From contig NZ_CP065957.1 of NCBI RefSeq assembly GCF_017310505.1, forward strand, positions 806,001 through 870,000: a stretch of DNA of 64,000 nt, written 5' to 3'. The notes below the pieces were generated by a model. It worked only from the letters and a program-made list of their open reading frames with translations. It was not told where the DNA came from and ran no database searches. Shown here one piece after another: positions 8,240 to 17,335 of the stretch (the stretch's first letter is position 1; each line of letters begins with the position of its first letter). This DNA comes from Methylacidiphilum caldifontis (GTDB lineage Bacteria > Verrucomicrobiota > Verrucomicrobiia > Methylacidiphilales > Methylacidiphilaceae). Both the position numbers and the translations under genes were made by a program.

Positions 8240-10435
8240 TCAATCTTCTTGCCTAGAAATTAAAAGGGTAGTAAAAAATCGGTAGAGTTTTTCTGCTAGA
8301 ACTGTTCTTTTCCCCTTGATGATCAATTTTGCTCTCATATCTTCTAAGATCAGGGATTGATCCTCTTTAGACAGGGGAATAAAAGCAAAAACGTAAGGAT
8401 TTTTTTCTTGCTGTTCCTTCAAGGTCACGGGAATGACAGGGATTTTCCCTCCGTAAGGAATAAGAAGACCGGGAGGGATTTCTGACCGTTCGACCATCTT
8501 TTGGCCTATTTTTTGGACAACGGTATGAAAAATTTTTCCTGAGCTTATCCAAATGCCCTTGACTTCCGCGCCAGGGAAAACGATACGAGTTTCAGCCTGT
8601 GTTAAGGGGACAATAAAATAGTATCGCTCTAGGTTCCTAATTTTTAAAATCGTTTCTCCCGGCCGAAAATATTTTCCTCTTATCGATTCTATGTCTGGAT
8701 TGATCAGGACACCATCGATGGTCGATTTGAGCATAAGTTCTTCTTTTCTTTTGAGAGCTAGATCAAATTTCTTTCTTGTGGCTTGGAGATCTTGGGATCG
8801 CATCGGAGCACTCTCCTTCTCTTTTCCTTCTCTTCTCCGAGAACTATACTCAAAGGATGAAAAATCAATTCTTTTCATAGCAAGATCCATCCGGGCCAGT
8901 TGTAAGTCCATTTCAACCCGGTCGTTATCCAATCTTAGCAAAGCTTGGCCAGCTTTCACGTGCTGACCACTCCTAACCCATATTTCCTTTACAACACCTC
9001 CATCAGCACTTGCTACATTCTGGCCTAACTGGGACCGGACGACGGCTACGGTTTTTACTTTTTCCCTACAGGGGAAAACCAACAAGATACACAGAACAAT
9101 CAGTCCGAGGCCAAACCCTTTTAATCTTTTTTTTAAAGTTTGACTAAATCCAGGAAAAAAATGGGGGGAAAGAAAAGGAGCCAAGAAGACTTTCATAACA
9201 ACAGCTCCTACAAAAGCCATTTCTACGAAAAAACTTAAAGCTGCCCCGATATTTTCAAGACCTACCTGTTTAAATCCATTGAACAAAACTTTCCCCAAGG
9301 AATGAATGAGGTAAAACATGTAGCAGAGCGCTAAAGTGGAATAAACAAAAAAGATCCAACCTTTAGCTTTATTAACTTTCATCTTTAGTAGTTGCGGATT
9401 TTTATAACCCAAAAGCCAATCTTGAATCTTAGCTGTACAATAGGCAAAGGCTTTTTCCCTTAAATTAGGGATTTCAAGAAGATCCACTAAGACATAATAA
9501 CCATCGAATTTCATTAAAGGATTTAAATTAAAAAAAAGAGTTGTTACACTGGCCGTCACCATTAGATTAAAGGCAAGGTTCTTTGCCATTCCTAAGGGAA
9601 ATAAAATCCAAAGGTGTGCAGCTACCGAAGCGATGATCAGCTCGGTATAAACCCCCGCAGCAGCAATAAAAATCCTGGCTTTTTTATCGGTAATAATCCA
9701 ACTATCAGAAGCATCCACGTAACCCACTGGAATGAAAAAGAAAAAACCTACCCCCATTTCATGAATCTCACCTCCAAAACGACGAGTGGTTGTAGCATGG
9801 CCAAATTCATGAAGGGTTTTGTCAATGGCTGTAGCGATGTAAAGGAAGAAAATATTTTGCGCTGAGAAAAACTGGATCTGATTGGTATCAAAAGCTGAAC
9901 GATGTAAAAAAAGGAAAAAAAGAGTCCAGATCCAAAAGCAGATAGTGATTACCACGCCTTGGGGAGACCAAAGCCACCAGGCCGATCGAACAATCCGATC
10001 CAGCCAGCGAGAAGGATGTATTAAGGGAAGTTTAATAAAGAAAATCTTTAAAAAAAAACCCACTAAAAGCTGGAGAAAAGAATCCCTTCTTCTAGGTATC
10101 TTTGACAAGAGAACATCGGTAGGAAGGATAACTAAATTTCTAGAAACAAGAAGATCTAAAAATTGCAAAACATCCTGGGCACTAATCATTTTATGCGGAA
10201 AATACTTATTATAGTTTTGGGCAATCTCTTCAGCCGATCTTTTCCCATCAAATAAACCAGCAAGAATAGCTTCTGCGTGAGGCAGCCGACAGTAGGTAAG
10301 CCCTAAAGGATCTTTAACTACATAATAAGTTTTGTTATTAAAAATTTGCTTTTGAAATAAAAGATCGGTGCGCAGTTTATATGGAACAATATTTTCGGCT
10401 TTTTTTATCTGGTTTACTACTTCCTGTTTTATCAT
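8240..10435 (-). CDS. PqqD domain - M50 metalloprotease - HlyD adaptor fusion
   Basis: A 731-residue membrane protein with three parts. Residues about 30-105 form a PqqD-like winged-helix peptide-binding domain (KDPLGLTYCRLPHAEAILAG...). Residues about 120-455 are a polytopic site-2-protease-like M50 domain with HEFGH at 209-213 and NLNPLMKFDGYY at 303-314 supplying the zinc ligands. Residues about 460-731 form a HlyD-type biotinyl-lipoyl adaptor (GGVVKEIWVRSGQHVKAGQALLRL). Such a protein could bind a peptide, cut it in the membrane and hand it to a TolC channel. It is the last gene of the export block, 6 bases after tolC, and a second PqqD-like protein is encoded at 15078-15389. The role in peptide maturation is inference; the domain calls are strong. 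Confidence 0.86.
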   Translation of the reverse strand: MIKQEVVNQIKKAENIVPYKLRTDLLFQKQIFNNKTYYVVKDPLGLTYCRLPHAEAILAGLFDGKRSAEEIAQNYNKYFPHKMISAQDVLQFLDLLVSRNLVILPTDVLLSKIPRRRDSFLQLLVGFFLKIFFIKLPLIHPSRWLDRIVRSAWWLWSPQGVVITICFWIWTLFFLFLHRSAFDTNQIQFFSAQNIFFLYIATAIDKTLHEFGHATTTRRFGGEIHEMGVGFFFFIPVGYVDASDSWIITDKKARIFIAAAGVYTELIIASVAAHLWILFPLGMAKNLAFNLMVTASVTTLFFNLNPLMKFDGYYVLVDLLEIPNLREKAFAYCTAKIQDWLLGYKNPQLLKMKVNKAKGWIFFVYSTLALCYMFYLIHSLGKVLFNGFKQVGLENIGAALSFFVEMAFVGAVVMKVFLAPFLSPHFFPGFSQTLKKRLKGFGLGLIVLCILLVFPCREKVKTVAVVRSQLGQNVASADGGVVKEIWVRSGQHVKAGQALLRLDNDRVEMDLQLARMDLAMKRIDFSSFEYSSRRREGKEKESAPMRSQDLQATRKKFDLALKRKEELMLKSTIDGVLINPDIESIRGKYFRPGETILKIRNLERYYFIVPLTQAETRIVFPGAEVKGIWISSGKIFHTVVQKIGQKMVERSEIPPGLLIPYGGKIPVIPVTLKEQQEKNPYVFAFIPLSKEDQSLILEDMRAKLIIKGKRTVLAEKLYRFFTTLLISRQED

Positions 10436-10441
10436 AGCCCT

Positions 10442-11854
10442 TTATTGAGCTGGGAGTTGACCTCCAACGGCATATTCTAAGCGCGCTAGTGCAGCATTAT
10501 AATTAAATCGGGCCTCAGCATTGGCTAATTTAGCTTTAAGCAAAGCTTGTCGAGCCGTTACAGCTTGAACCCAGTTAGTTTCTCCACTTTCAAACAGTTT
10601 CCTTGCTTGATCAAAAGCTTTTTCCGCATCATTCACAGCCGTTTGTTGAAACGCAACAGCCTCCTTAGATCTTTTTATCTGCTGGTAAAGTTCTCTAAGC
10701 TGGGCAGGAATATCAACCTTAAGTTGACTGACTTTAACTTGGGCTATATTTTCCAATGCTTTTTGGGTCTTTATCCTTCCATTATTTTCCATAATATCAA
10801 AAAAATTCCACTGGCCTTGCACGCCCGCCGTCCAGCCCCATTTAGGGTAAAGGATGTAAACATTGCTAATGTTCTCATACTGAAGAAGGGCATCGAGGGT
10901 TGGATAATAGCTGGATTGAGCAGCAGCCACCGCAGCATGAGCAGCCGAAAGTGAATGCAAAGCCTCATTTAAATCAGTACGTTTTTGTAAAGCAATTTTT
11001 AGAGCTTCATCGTAAGGTACTTCGAAGGAAGGTAGATCGTTTTGACCAGCCAGGTAAAGAGGATCATTTTCTTGGCTACTTGGCATATTGAGGATCATTC
11101 TGAGCTGTTCTCTTGCTTTTACATAAGCGGATCTTGCCTGGGCTAGATCTCCAAGAGAAGTTGAGTATTCAGCTTGAGCACTTAAAGCTTGAAATTCAGG
11201 AATCTCTCCTTCTTTAAACATTTTTTGGGTATATTCAGCAATAGCACGACTTGCTTCGGTTAACTCTTCTCTAATTTCCACAACTTCTTGTCTAAAAAGG
11301 GTATAATAAAAAGCTTCCTTGGCTTGAGCCACCGTCCTCAAGGCCACATCCATCGATTGCCATATTACTTTTTCCAAAATCTCTTTTTGTTGCCTGGCTT
11401 CTTTAACCGCTCCCACATTGAGAATCGTTTGTTTTATCTGTACAGCCCCTAGCCAGCTCGTCCGAGTCAGGGGATAAGCTTCTATTGTTGGCAGAAACAT
11501 CAAAAGGGAGCTTTGTTCCCGTTGAGCACGGTAAACTAATCCTCCATGAGGGTAAAGCCTAGCTTTAAACTGCATTTTAATCCCTTCTTGTTGTTCAATA
11601 GCTTTTCGTGCAGAAACAACTTCAGGGTTCGCATCCAGAGCACGTTGGATAACCTCTTCTAATGACCATTTCTTAGTTGTACTCACCTGCAACTGCTTAG
11701 GATAAATCAGTTCAATCGGCTTTTTTATGCTATAAAAAATAGAAATCGAAGGATCAGCGTTTTGTGGGTCGGTAGAAGCCCCCTGAATATCAAGGAGTGT
11801 CAAAAAAGAAAAAAGACTGACCAACAAAAAGAAAAGGGAAAAATCTTTTCTCAT
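10442..11854 (-). CDS. TolC family outer-membrane channel protein
   Basis: A 470-residue outer membrane efflux protein with a signal peptide (MRKDFSLFFLLVSLFSFLTL) and two OEP repeats rich in long helices with alternating Ala/Gln/Glu, for example WSLEEVIQRALDANPEVVSARKA near residue 64 and AAHAAVAAAQSSYYPTLDAL near 305, which is the classic Y-P-x-L of TolC proteins. It would form the trimeric tunnel through the outer membrane for the HlyD-type adaptors encoded on both sides. No ABC or RND pump gene is present in the block, so the energising partner is unknown or replaced by the M50-HlyD protein. It starts with ATG, 6 bases after the stop of the preceding adaptor gene. Confidence 0.88.
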   Translation of the reverse strand: MRKDFSLFFLLVSLFSFLTLLDIQGASTDPQNADPSISIFYSIKKPIELIYPKQLQVSTTKKWSLEEVIQRALDANPEVVSARKAIEQQEGIKMQFKARLYPHGGLVYRAQREQSSLLMFLPTIEAYPLTRTSWLGAVQIKQTILNVGAVKEARQQKEILEKVIWQSMDVALRTVAQAKEAFYYTLFRQEVVEIREELTEASRAIAEYTQKMFKEGEIPEFQALSAQAEYSTSLGDLAQARSAYVKAREQLRMILNMPSSQENDPLYLAGQNDLPSFEVPYDEALKIALQKRTDLNEALHSLSAAHAAVAAAQSSYYPTLDALLQYENISNVYILYPKWGWTAGVQGQWNFFDIMENNGRIKTQKALENIAQVKVSQLKVDIPAQLRELYQQIKRSKEAVAFQQTAVNDAEKAFDQARKLFESGETNWVQAVTARQALLKAKLANAEARFNYNAALARLEYAVGGQLPAQ

Positions 11855-11860
11855 TCGTTT

Positions 11861-12769
11861 TTAAGGGTTTTTCTTAGCTGCATTTAAACCAATGACCGTC
11901 GGGGAATTGGATAAAACCTTTCTTTCCAGCTCAGGAATAACCAGTTCAGCACTTAAGCCAGCAACAACCTTGCTTGAAGAATTAATAACTAGTTTGACTC
12001 GGAATGTTCCACTTGCCGGATCCAAGATAGGATCGACATGTATAACCGTAGCTTCGACTTTTTCACCCGCATAGGGACCATCTACCAGTTCAACAAAATA
12101 TTTATCCTTTGGATGGATCTGGCCAAAGTGCTTTGAATCACAATAAATAACCATCTGAAGCTCAGAGGCATTGACTACCCTGCCCACTGGCTCAAGCCTC
12201 TCTACCGATTCACCCACGTTACGCAATTTTTTAAAAAAAATTCCTTCTATGGGCGAACGGATCATTTTTGATTCAAGCCTGTTTTTTGCTCCTTCCAAGA
12301 GGGCTGTCGCCTCCTTAAATTTGCCCTGGGCCATCTGCAATTGATACTTGATCTCCTCATATTGTTTTGGGCTAATGACTTCTTCCTTATAAAGATTTTC
12401 TATTCTTTTATATTCCATTTGAGCTTTTTCTAATTCCGCTTGGCAAACTGTAACTTCAGCTTCAGCTCTTACCATTTCAGCTCTCTCATCCTCAGTATTT
12501 AACTGGGCAATGATATCTCCTTTTTTGACATAAGCCCCTTCTTCAAAAAAAAATTTCTCTAATATTCCTGCAGCTTTAGCACTGATCCTAACATCCTCCA
12601 CGGGAAGAAGAATTGCTCTATAAGAAGATCTCTCCTCTGAAAAGTTTTCAGTTACTGGGTCAGCCATATTTATACCCAGTAAATTTCCCCCCAGATCGTC
12701 CTGAGCCCAAAGGCGACCGATAGAAAAAATAAAAAAAAACACAATTATTCCCTTTTTAAAACTCGTCAT
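11861..12769 (-). CDS. HlyD/RND-type periplasmic adaptor protein
   Basis: A 302-residue membrane-fusion protein. A signal peptide (MTSFKKGIIVFFFIFSIGRLWAQ) is followed by a split biotinyl-lipoyl barrel (DVRISAKAAGILEKFFFEEG...GDIIAQLN), an alpha-helical hairpin at about 100-170 with charged coiled-coil repeats, the second half of the barrel (MIRSPIEGIFFKKLRNVGESV) and a C-terminal beta barrel (DPILDPASGTFRVKLVI). It bridges an inner-membrane partner to the TolC channel encoded immediately downstream. There is no cognate RND pump nearby, which is unusual for this family. The start ATG is at 12767-12769; 144 bases separate it from the gene upstream, enough for a separate promoter. Confidence 0.87.
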   Translation of the reverse strand: MTSFKKGIIVFFFIFSIGRLWAQDDLGGNLLGINMADPVTENFSEERSSYRAILLPVEDVRISAKAAGILEKFFFEEGAYVKKGDIIAQLNTEDERAEMVRAEAEVTVCQAELEKAQMEYKRIENLYKEEVISPKQYEEIKYQLQMAQGKFKEATALLEGAKNRLESKMIRSPIEGIFFKKLRNVGESVERLEPVGRVVNASELQMVIYCDSKHFGQIHPKDKYFVELVDGPYAGEKVEATVIHVDPILDPASGTFRVKLVINSSSKVVAGLSAELVIPELERKVLSNSPTVIGLNAAKKNP

Positions 12770-12913
12770 GAGCTAGGCTACTTTATAAATATTTTATTAA
12801 ATTAAAAGACAAGTTGATAAAGTAAACATTCTTTAGCAATCATAATATAGATAAGCCTAAATCTATTTATTTTTTCTTCTATTTGTCTTTATTTTCTTTA
12901 AAGTTTTAAGCAA

Positions 12914-15046
12914 TTACCAGAAAAAAACATGGATTTTTAGAAACCGGACTATGTCCCTGAAGGCTATTTCACCTAGAGGTCTAATGCCTACGTAAATTTT
13001 GGCTATTCCTCTGAAACCCTTTTTTAATAGTACTGGGTTGATATTCTTTTCTTCCCATGGGATTAGAAAGGAAAATTCATATTTGGCTTTTTCTACTTCC
13101 GCTCCATGAACAAATTGGTCAGTAGAATTTAAAAAAAGCCTATAACTTTTTGTCGGATCAGCGAACAATTTAAAGGATATGGGAAGAGGTTTTCTCTTTT
13201 TTTCCAAAAGATTAGCCAAATAAATGAGATCCTGTTCTTTCAAAAAACCCTTCACTTTCCAATACCTGGGATCAGCAAGTTGAACAAGGACTTCTCCGAT
13301 CTGGGTAACTTCTCCTCTACGAGTAGCAAGGTTGTAAGGTCCCATTACCAGTCCATCTATTGGAGCTCGAATAAAAGTATGCTGGTAATCCTTGTACAAA
13401 CTTTTGAGCATGGCTTGAGATTTCAACGCATTAAGTCGGGCAAGTTGCATCGCGGTTTCCTGTTTTAAGTTTTGTGCTAAGTCCGCTTCAGCCATATTTT
13501 TCTTGTAATCTTGTTCGATCTCCTTGATTTTCAGCCGAATATTTGTCGAATCGAGGGTCATTAAAAGTGCTCCTCTTTTTACATAGTCACCGACTTGAAC
13601 ATGGATGGAATCGATCCGAGCGGATACCATGGCGGGCACAGAAATCTCAAAAGAAGGCAGAAGGACAGCATCGGCCTTGATCTTCATCGGCAAGGGAATC
13701 AATGCTATAGTTCCAAGAAATAAAATTAAAAGGGCAATGAAAACCAGGGGTTTTCTTAGCTGGAATGGATAAAGCCAGGCTTTCTTTTTAAAATAGACTC
13801 GAGCAAAACTTCTGCCTCCAACCAAGCAGATTCTCTGCAAAAGGTTGAAAAGTTCAAGATTTGCTACAATCGGTTCTTGACCTTCCCATGAAAGAAATCC
13901 AAATATTCTTTTTTCATCGTCCATCAAAGGGAAGGCAGCAATCCAATTCATGGGAACTGTATTGAAATAATCGATGATCTCCTTGGGCCTTTCTTTTGAT
14001 CCCCCTTCTCTCATAGCAAAACCAATGCGTAGAGGGCTACGAGAAGTTTCATCTTGAAGTTCTTCCTTTTTGCTGGAGATAATCTTTTCATCCCCAAAAA
14101 GAAAGGAAAAAAAAAGAGTTTTGAGTTTCTTATCCCGTTTCGGTTTTCCTACAAAATATTGAGGATTAGCCACTTTAACTAGCGAAACAACCGCTTCTTT
14201 AAGTATAAGGGCTTGATTAGCATGCTTTTGAATTTCTACAAGGGAGCTTGCTGCTTTTAATTCAAACTGCTGGAGCTGACTAAAATCCTGGGAGAATAGA
14301 AAACTATAGCCTTTGGAATTCAAAGGAACGGCAAAAAGACAACTCCGGTCACATCCAGCCGCCTCTCTAGCGTAGTTGACAAGCAGATGAGCCATTTTAT
14401 CCCTGTCATGCTCATTCATCGCTAACTCCTCGATGTATTTCACGTAAAGGGCAGAAAGGGTTGAAGAAGAGCTCGAATGAACCGTTATATCTTTTATCCA
14501 TTGTCCAAGACAACTGGCTACCGCAAAACTGATAGGAGCTAAGCACTGGTACTGGTGTTCAAGAAAATTTTGGTGATTTTCCCCCTTAAACCAGTAATGA
14601 ATAACTCCCTGAAAATGATCGGCATGGATCAGTGGAAAAAGGAAATGATGTAAAAAATTATGATCCTTGTTATCAAATGGATAAGACCAGACAGCATCAT
14701 AATCAGGAGAAAGTGGCCATGAAAAATAACAAAATCTTTTCTCAAGAAAAGCCTGCTTAAGCTGTTGGTCTAAAAAATTTCTCTTTTCATGGTTCATTTC
14801 CCACGGTAAGGGACCATCACAAGAAGACCAGATTGACCGCCACCCTGATCCTTCTAGCCGGGTTATCTGCATTCCCTGAATGGCTATCTTCAGAGAAAGG
14901 TAGTGAAAAACAATAGGAAACAGCTTCTCAAGGCTTCGGATAGAATTCAACAAAAGGGGTAAATTTTCTGCAAACTTATCTGGTGAAAGAGAAAAAAGAT
15001 TAAAATCAGTTGATTTATTTTCTTTCACTGATTTGAACAAAAGCAA
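12914..15046 (-). CDS. GAF-like domain fused to HlyD-type adaptor
   Basis: A 710-residue protein. The long cytoplasmic N-terminal part (about 1-430) contains a GAF-like segment, for example LVNYAREAAGCDRSCLFAVP and NWIAAFPLMDDEKRIFGFLSWEG, then a single membrane helix at about 437-455 (LVFIALLILFLGTIALIPLP) and a HlyD-type barrel-hairpin-barrel (VPAMVSARIDSIHVQVGDYV...MTLDSTNIRLKIKEIEQDY). The fusion suggests export gated by a cytoplasmic signal. I recall similar GAF-HlyD, HlyD and M50-HlyD triplets in Planctomycetes but cannot check. The start is uncertain: TTG 15044-15046 has AGG just upstream, with another TTG two codons in. It follows the PqqD-like gene by 31 bases. Confidence 0.8.
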   Translation of the reverse strand: MLLFKSVKENKSTDFNLFSLSPDKFAENLPLLLNSIRSLEKLFPIVFHYLSLKIAIQGMQITRLEGSGWRSIWSSCDGPLPWEMNHEKRNFLDQQLKQAFLEKRFCYFSWPLSPDYDAVWSYPFDNKDHNFLHHFLFPLIHADHFQGVIHYWFKGENHQNFLEHQYQCLAPISFAVASCLGQWIKDITVHSSSSSTLSALYVKYIEELAMNEHDRDKMAHLLVNYAREAAGCDRSCLFAVPLNSKGYSFLFSQDFSQLQQFELKAASSLVEIQKHANQALILKEAVVSLVKVANPQYFVGKPKRDKKLKTLFFSFLFGDEKIISSKKEELQDETSRSPLRIGFAMREGGSKERPKEIIDYFNTVPMNWIAAFPLMDDEKRIFGFLSWEGQEPIVANLELFNLLQRICLVGGRSFARVYFKKKAWLYPFQLRKPLVFIALLILFLGTIALIPLPMKIKADAVLLPSFEISVPAMVSARIDSIHVQVGDYVKRGALLMTLDSTNIRLKIKEIEQDYKKNMAEADLAQNLKQETAMQLARLNALKSQAMLKSLYKDYQHTFIRAPIDGLVMGPYNLATRRGEVTQIGEVLVQLADPRYWKVKGFLKEQDLIYLANLLEKKRKPLPISFKLFADPTKSYRLFLNSTDQFVHGAEVEKAKYEFSFLIPWEEKNINPVLLKKGFRGIAKIYVGIRPLGEIAFRDIVRFLKIHVFFW

Positions 15047-15077
15047 GAAACCTACAATTATCTCTCAAGGAATAGTT

Positions 15078-15389
15078 CTATCCTTGAAAAGAAGGATTTT
15101 TTTCTACTTCGGGTTTTACCAGAATGCCATTCTCGACCAATCGTTGGATAAAAAGATCGATATCTTTCCCCATTTGTTGAGGATCCCCTTCAAAATGCTC
15201 AAAAACCCAATTCCTTAGTGCCTTAATATCTCCTTTTAAGGCAACGAGTTTTTCCCACAACACTGCTCCATAGTTATCTAACTTATAATATTGCCAAGTT
15301 GTAGGATCAACCATGATGATTTCGTTGTCTATCCGTTCATAACAAATCCAATCAGGAATTTCTACCCTATTTATTTCATTTTCTTCCAT
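15078..15389 (-). CDS. PqqD-like peptide chaperone
   Basis: A 103-residue stand-alone PqqD-like protein. The family pattern is clear: WICYERIDNEIIMVDPTTWQ, YYKLDNYGAVLWEKL, then a helical region and FIQRLVENGILVKPE at the end. PqqD proteins (RiPP recognition elements) bind the leader of a precursor peptide and present it to a radical SAM enzyme. Its start ATG at 15387-15389 lies inside the end of the radical SAM gene (overlap of 14 bases), so the two are translationally coupled and almost certainly work together. The likely clients are the small peptides at 17336-18417. The same fold occurs at the N-terminus of the M50-HlyD fusion. Confidence 0.85.
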   Translation of the reverse strand: MEENEINRVEIPDWICYERIDNEIIMVDPTTWQYYKLDNYGAVLWEKLVALKGDIKALRNWVFEHFEGDPQQMGKDIDLFIQRLVENGILVKPEVEKNPSFQG

Positions 15390-16437
15390 AAACTACCTCT
15401 TCAGTTTCCCTTTGCCTCGAATAAATACATTTTCTGTCACTATTATCTTTATGCTTATTTTTATCCTGATATTTTCTCATCATCCTTAGGGCTAAAAGCA
15501 AGCTTTTACCTTCAGAACGAGAAAAATAAGTTCTTAATTTTTCAACTAACCTTTGATCTCTTAAGATATCGATACAGCTGTCACATATGCTTGAATAGCG
15601 CTCTCTTTCTGGGAACAAAACGCCAGGAAAATGATCTTTTAAGATTTTATAGAGTCCAAAAGAACCCGCAAGAGCAATCATTTCTAGAATGGGATCTTCC
15701 TTTCCTTCCTTTAAAATTTCATTTAAAGGCCTCTTTTTTGCATCACCTAAAAACAAAGGAGAATGCTCAGGAGCATAATGGGAAGGACCACAACATGCAA
15801 ATACCCTTCCGTCATATTTGACTACAGGAGCTAAGACAACGCCACATATCCCTTGAGGTGGAGTTTGTTCCCAAAAAAAATCTTCCTCTGGAATAATCTC
15901 TGCTCTGCCTAGCTTAATAAGGGGAATTTTTTCGAGCTGGTATTGGATTTCCCCTAAATCCGGTAAAGCTAACTTGTCGAGAGAAAGGGGTGTGACAACA
16001 CTCCTAATCGTTAAAGGAATTTTTAAGTTCCAAGCGGATTGAGCAACCGCCTTCAATTTCCATTCATTTTTAAAAGCCAAATGATACTGATCCCAGCTTA
16101 TGCATAATCTATCCAACCCTGCAGCATGAACTTGTTGAATAACCTCAAAGGCATGTCTATCAGACCTGACCCATCCACAACCTGTAACAGCCGTAACACC
16201 AAATCCAAGACTCTTGGCTTTAGATATACAGCGAATCAACTTTTCGCTATCCAAAAAGGCTTCGCCTCCCGTAAAACTGATCACAGGGCTAATCCCAACA
16301 GCCTGTTCCAAAAGAGCATAAACAAACTGCTCATCTAATTCTCCTTTAGCATCAGGAGAGGACTCCGTAATGCAATGCGCACAACGAAGTGGGCATTTTT
16401 TCCTCAGCATTATACCTAAGACCTCATAGTTTATCAT
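15376..16437 (-). CDS. Radical SAM/SPASM-type protein
   Basis: A 353-residue radical SAM enzyme. The [4Fe-4S]-SAM motif C-x3-C-x2-C is at residues 15, 19 and 22 (KKCPLRCAHCITESS), with the SAM-binding stretch SFTGGEAFLD after it. The C-terminal half has further cysteines (GICGVV, FACCGPSH, YSSICDSCIDIL) typical of a SPASM or twitch auxiliary cluster. Such enzymes install carbon-carbon or carbon-sulfur links or epimerise residues in ribosomal peptides. Overlap with the PqqD-like gene and nearby small peptides make a peptide-tailoring role the best guess. The chemistry cannot be read from sequence; neither small LESR peptide contains cysteine, which argues against thioether formation. The start ATG is at 16435-16437. 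Confidence 0.86.
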   Translation of the reverse strand: MINYEVLGIMLRKKCPLRCAHCITESSPDAKGELDEQFVYALLEQAVGISPVISFTGGEAFLDSEKLIRCISKAKSLGFGVTAVTGCGWVRSDRHAFEVIQQVHAAGLDRLCISWDQYHLAFKNEWKLKAVAQSAWNLKIPLTIRSVVTPLSLDKLALPDLGEIQYQLEKIPLIKLGRAEIIPEEDFFWEQTPPQGICGVVLAPVVKYDGRVFACCGPSHYAPEHSPLFLGDAKKRPLNEILKEGKEDPILEMIALAGSFGLYKILKDHFPGVLFPERERYSSICDSCIDILRDQRLVEKLRTYFSRSEGKSLLLALRMMRKYQDKNKHKDNSDRKCIYSRQRETEEVVYGRK

Positions 16438-16443
16438 AGATTT

Positions 16444-17296
16444 TTACCGATTGAATGACTGTGAGAGAATCATCTCACAAATTTGAGGTATTTTTTCGAT
16501 TTTTCCCCTTGGAAGAAATAACCGGTAGGTACGTATTTGGGCTAACCATTGTAAGATTTTTTGAACATGAACCCTTTCATCCAGAACAAAAGCACTATTG
16601 AAATAAAGATTACGAAATGCTTTCCCTGGCTCAACCTTTTCAATGAAAGGCTCTTGGTTATCTGTCCAACGCAGAAAAAAAAATAGTCTTAAGAGGTAAT
16701 ATGTGCTTAGAAAAAAGAGTAACAGGCCTACCTATATCCTCCGACTTTCTATAATTACGAAGAAAAGGATGAGCAGGGACAACTAATGGTTCATTCGTTT
16801 CTAAAACAAATCCTGTTCTATCATCGGCAACTAAGTTGTATCCTAGCTCTTGAAAAGCAGCAAGTAAAGTTGACTTTCCTCCTCCAGAGGAAGCCATCAG
16901 ACCTACAGCTTGGGAGTTGACTTCAAATGCCCCTCCGTGAAGAAAAAGGAGTTTTCCGATACACTGTCCAAAAAGGGGTAAAACAAATTGGTAAAAATAG
17001 TATTTAAGCTTTTCTTGATCAAAAGATTTGTAGGCAAAAAAAAGTCGATCCGCATCGATAGTAAACAAAAATTTATCTTCGACAACAATTCTTCTCGGGT
17101 TAAGAAGATAACTTAATGGTCCACAAGACAATAAAGGCTTTTGTTCCATTTCAGGGATAAATTCAACATAAGAAGAATAAAAAGGGTATCTTCCCCAAAT
17201 TACTGGTCCAGAAAACGCCAACTCCTCTATTGAACCTTCCAAGCCAATCCCATAGCCTACCGCATTGCTCTTTATTTTTAAAGCCCAATCTCCCAT
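16444..17296 (-). CDS. HPr kinase-like (HprK) protein, frameshifted at a homopolymer
   Basis: An HPr-kinase/phosphorylase-like protein of the kind found in peptide clusters. Walker A ASSGGGKST is at residues 135-143 and LVADDRTGF follows. As written, the frame stops at 16658-16660 after KTIFFSALDR. Removing one T from the run of nine (A9 at 16675-16683 on the given strand) restores KTIFFLRWTDNQEPFIEKV and about 70 more coding-looking residues, ending at TAA 16444-16446, 6 bases before the radical SAM gene. The full product would be about 283 residues. Relatives in lasso-peptide clusters phosphorylate precursor peptides. The break could be a sequencing or assembly error, polymerase slippage or phase variation; the intact tail argues that any loss is recent. 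The start is ATG 17294-17296. Confidence 0.75.
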
Positions 17297-17335
17297 GAAA
17301 AACGATCTCTTTTACCAATGATTATCTAAAACTCA

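Noticed and set aside
16658-17296. HprK-like protein ending naturally at 16658
   Set aside because: The sequence beyond the homopolymer run is clearly coding in the next frame and continues the family-like pattern up to the radical SAM gene.
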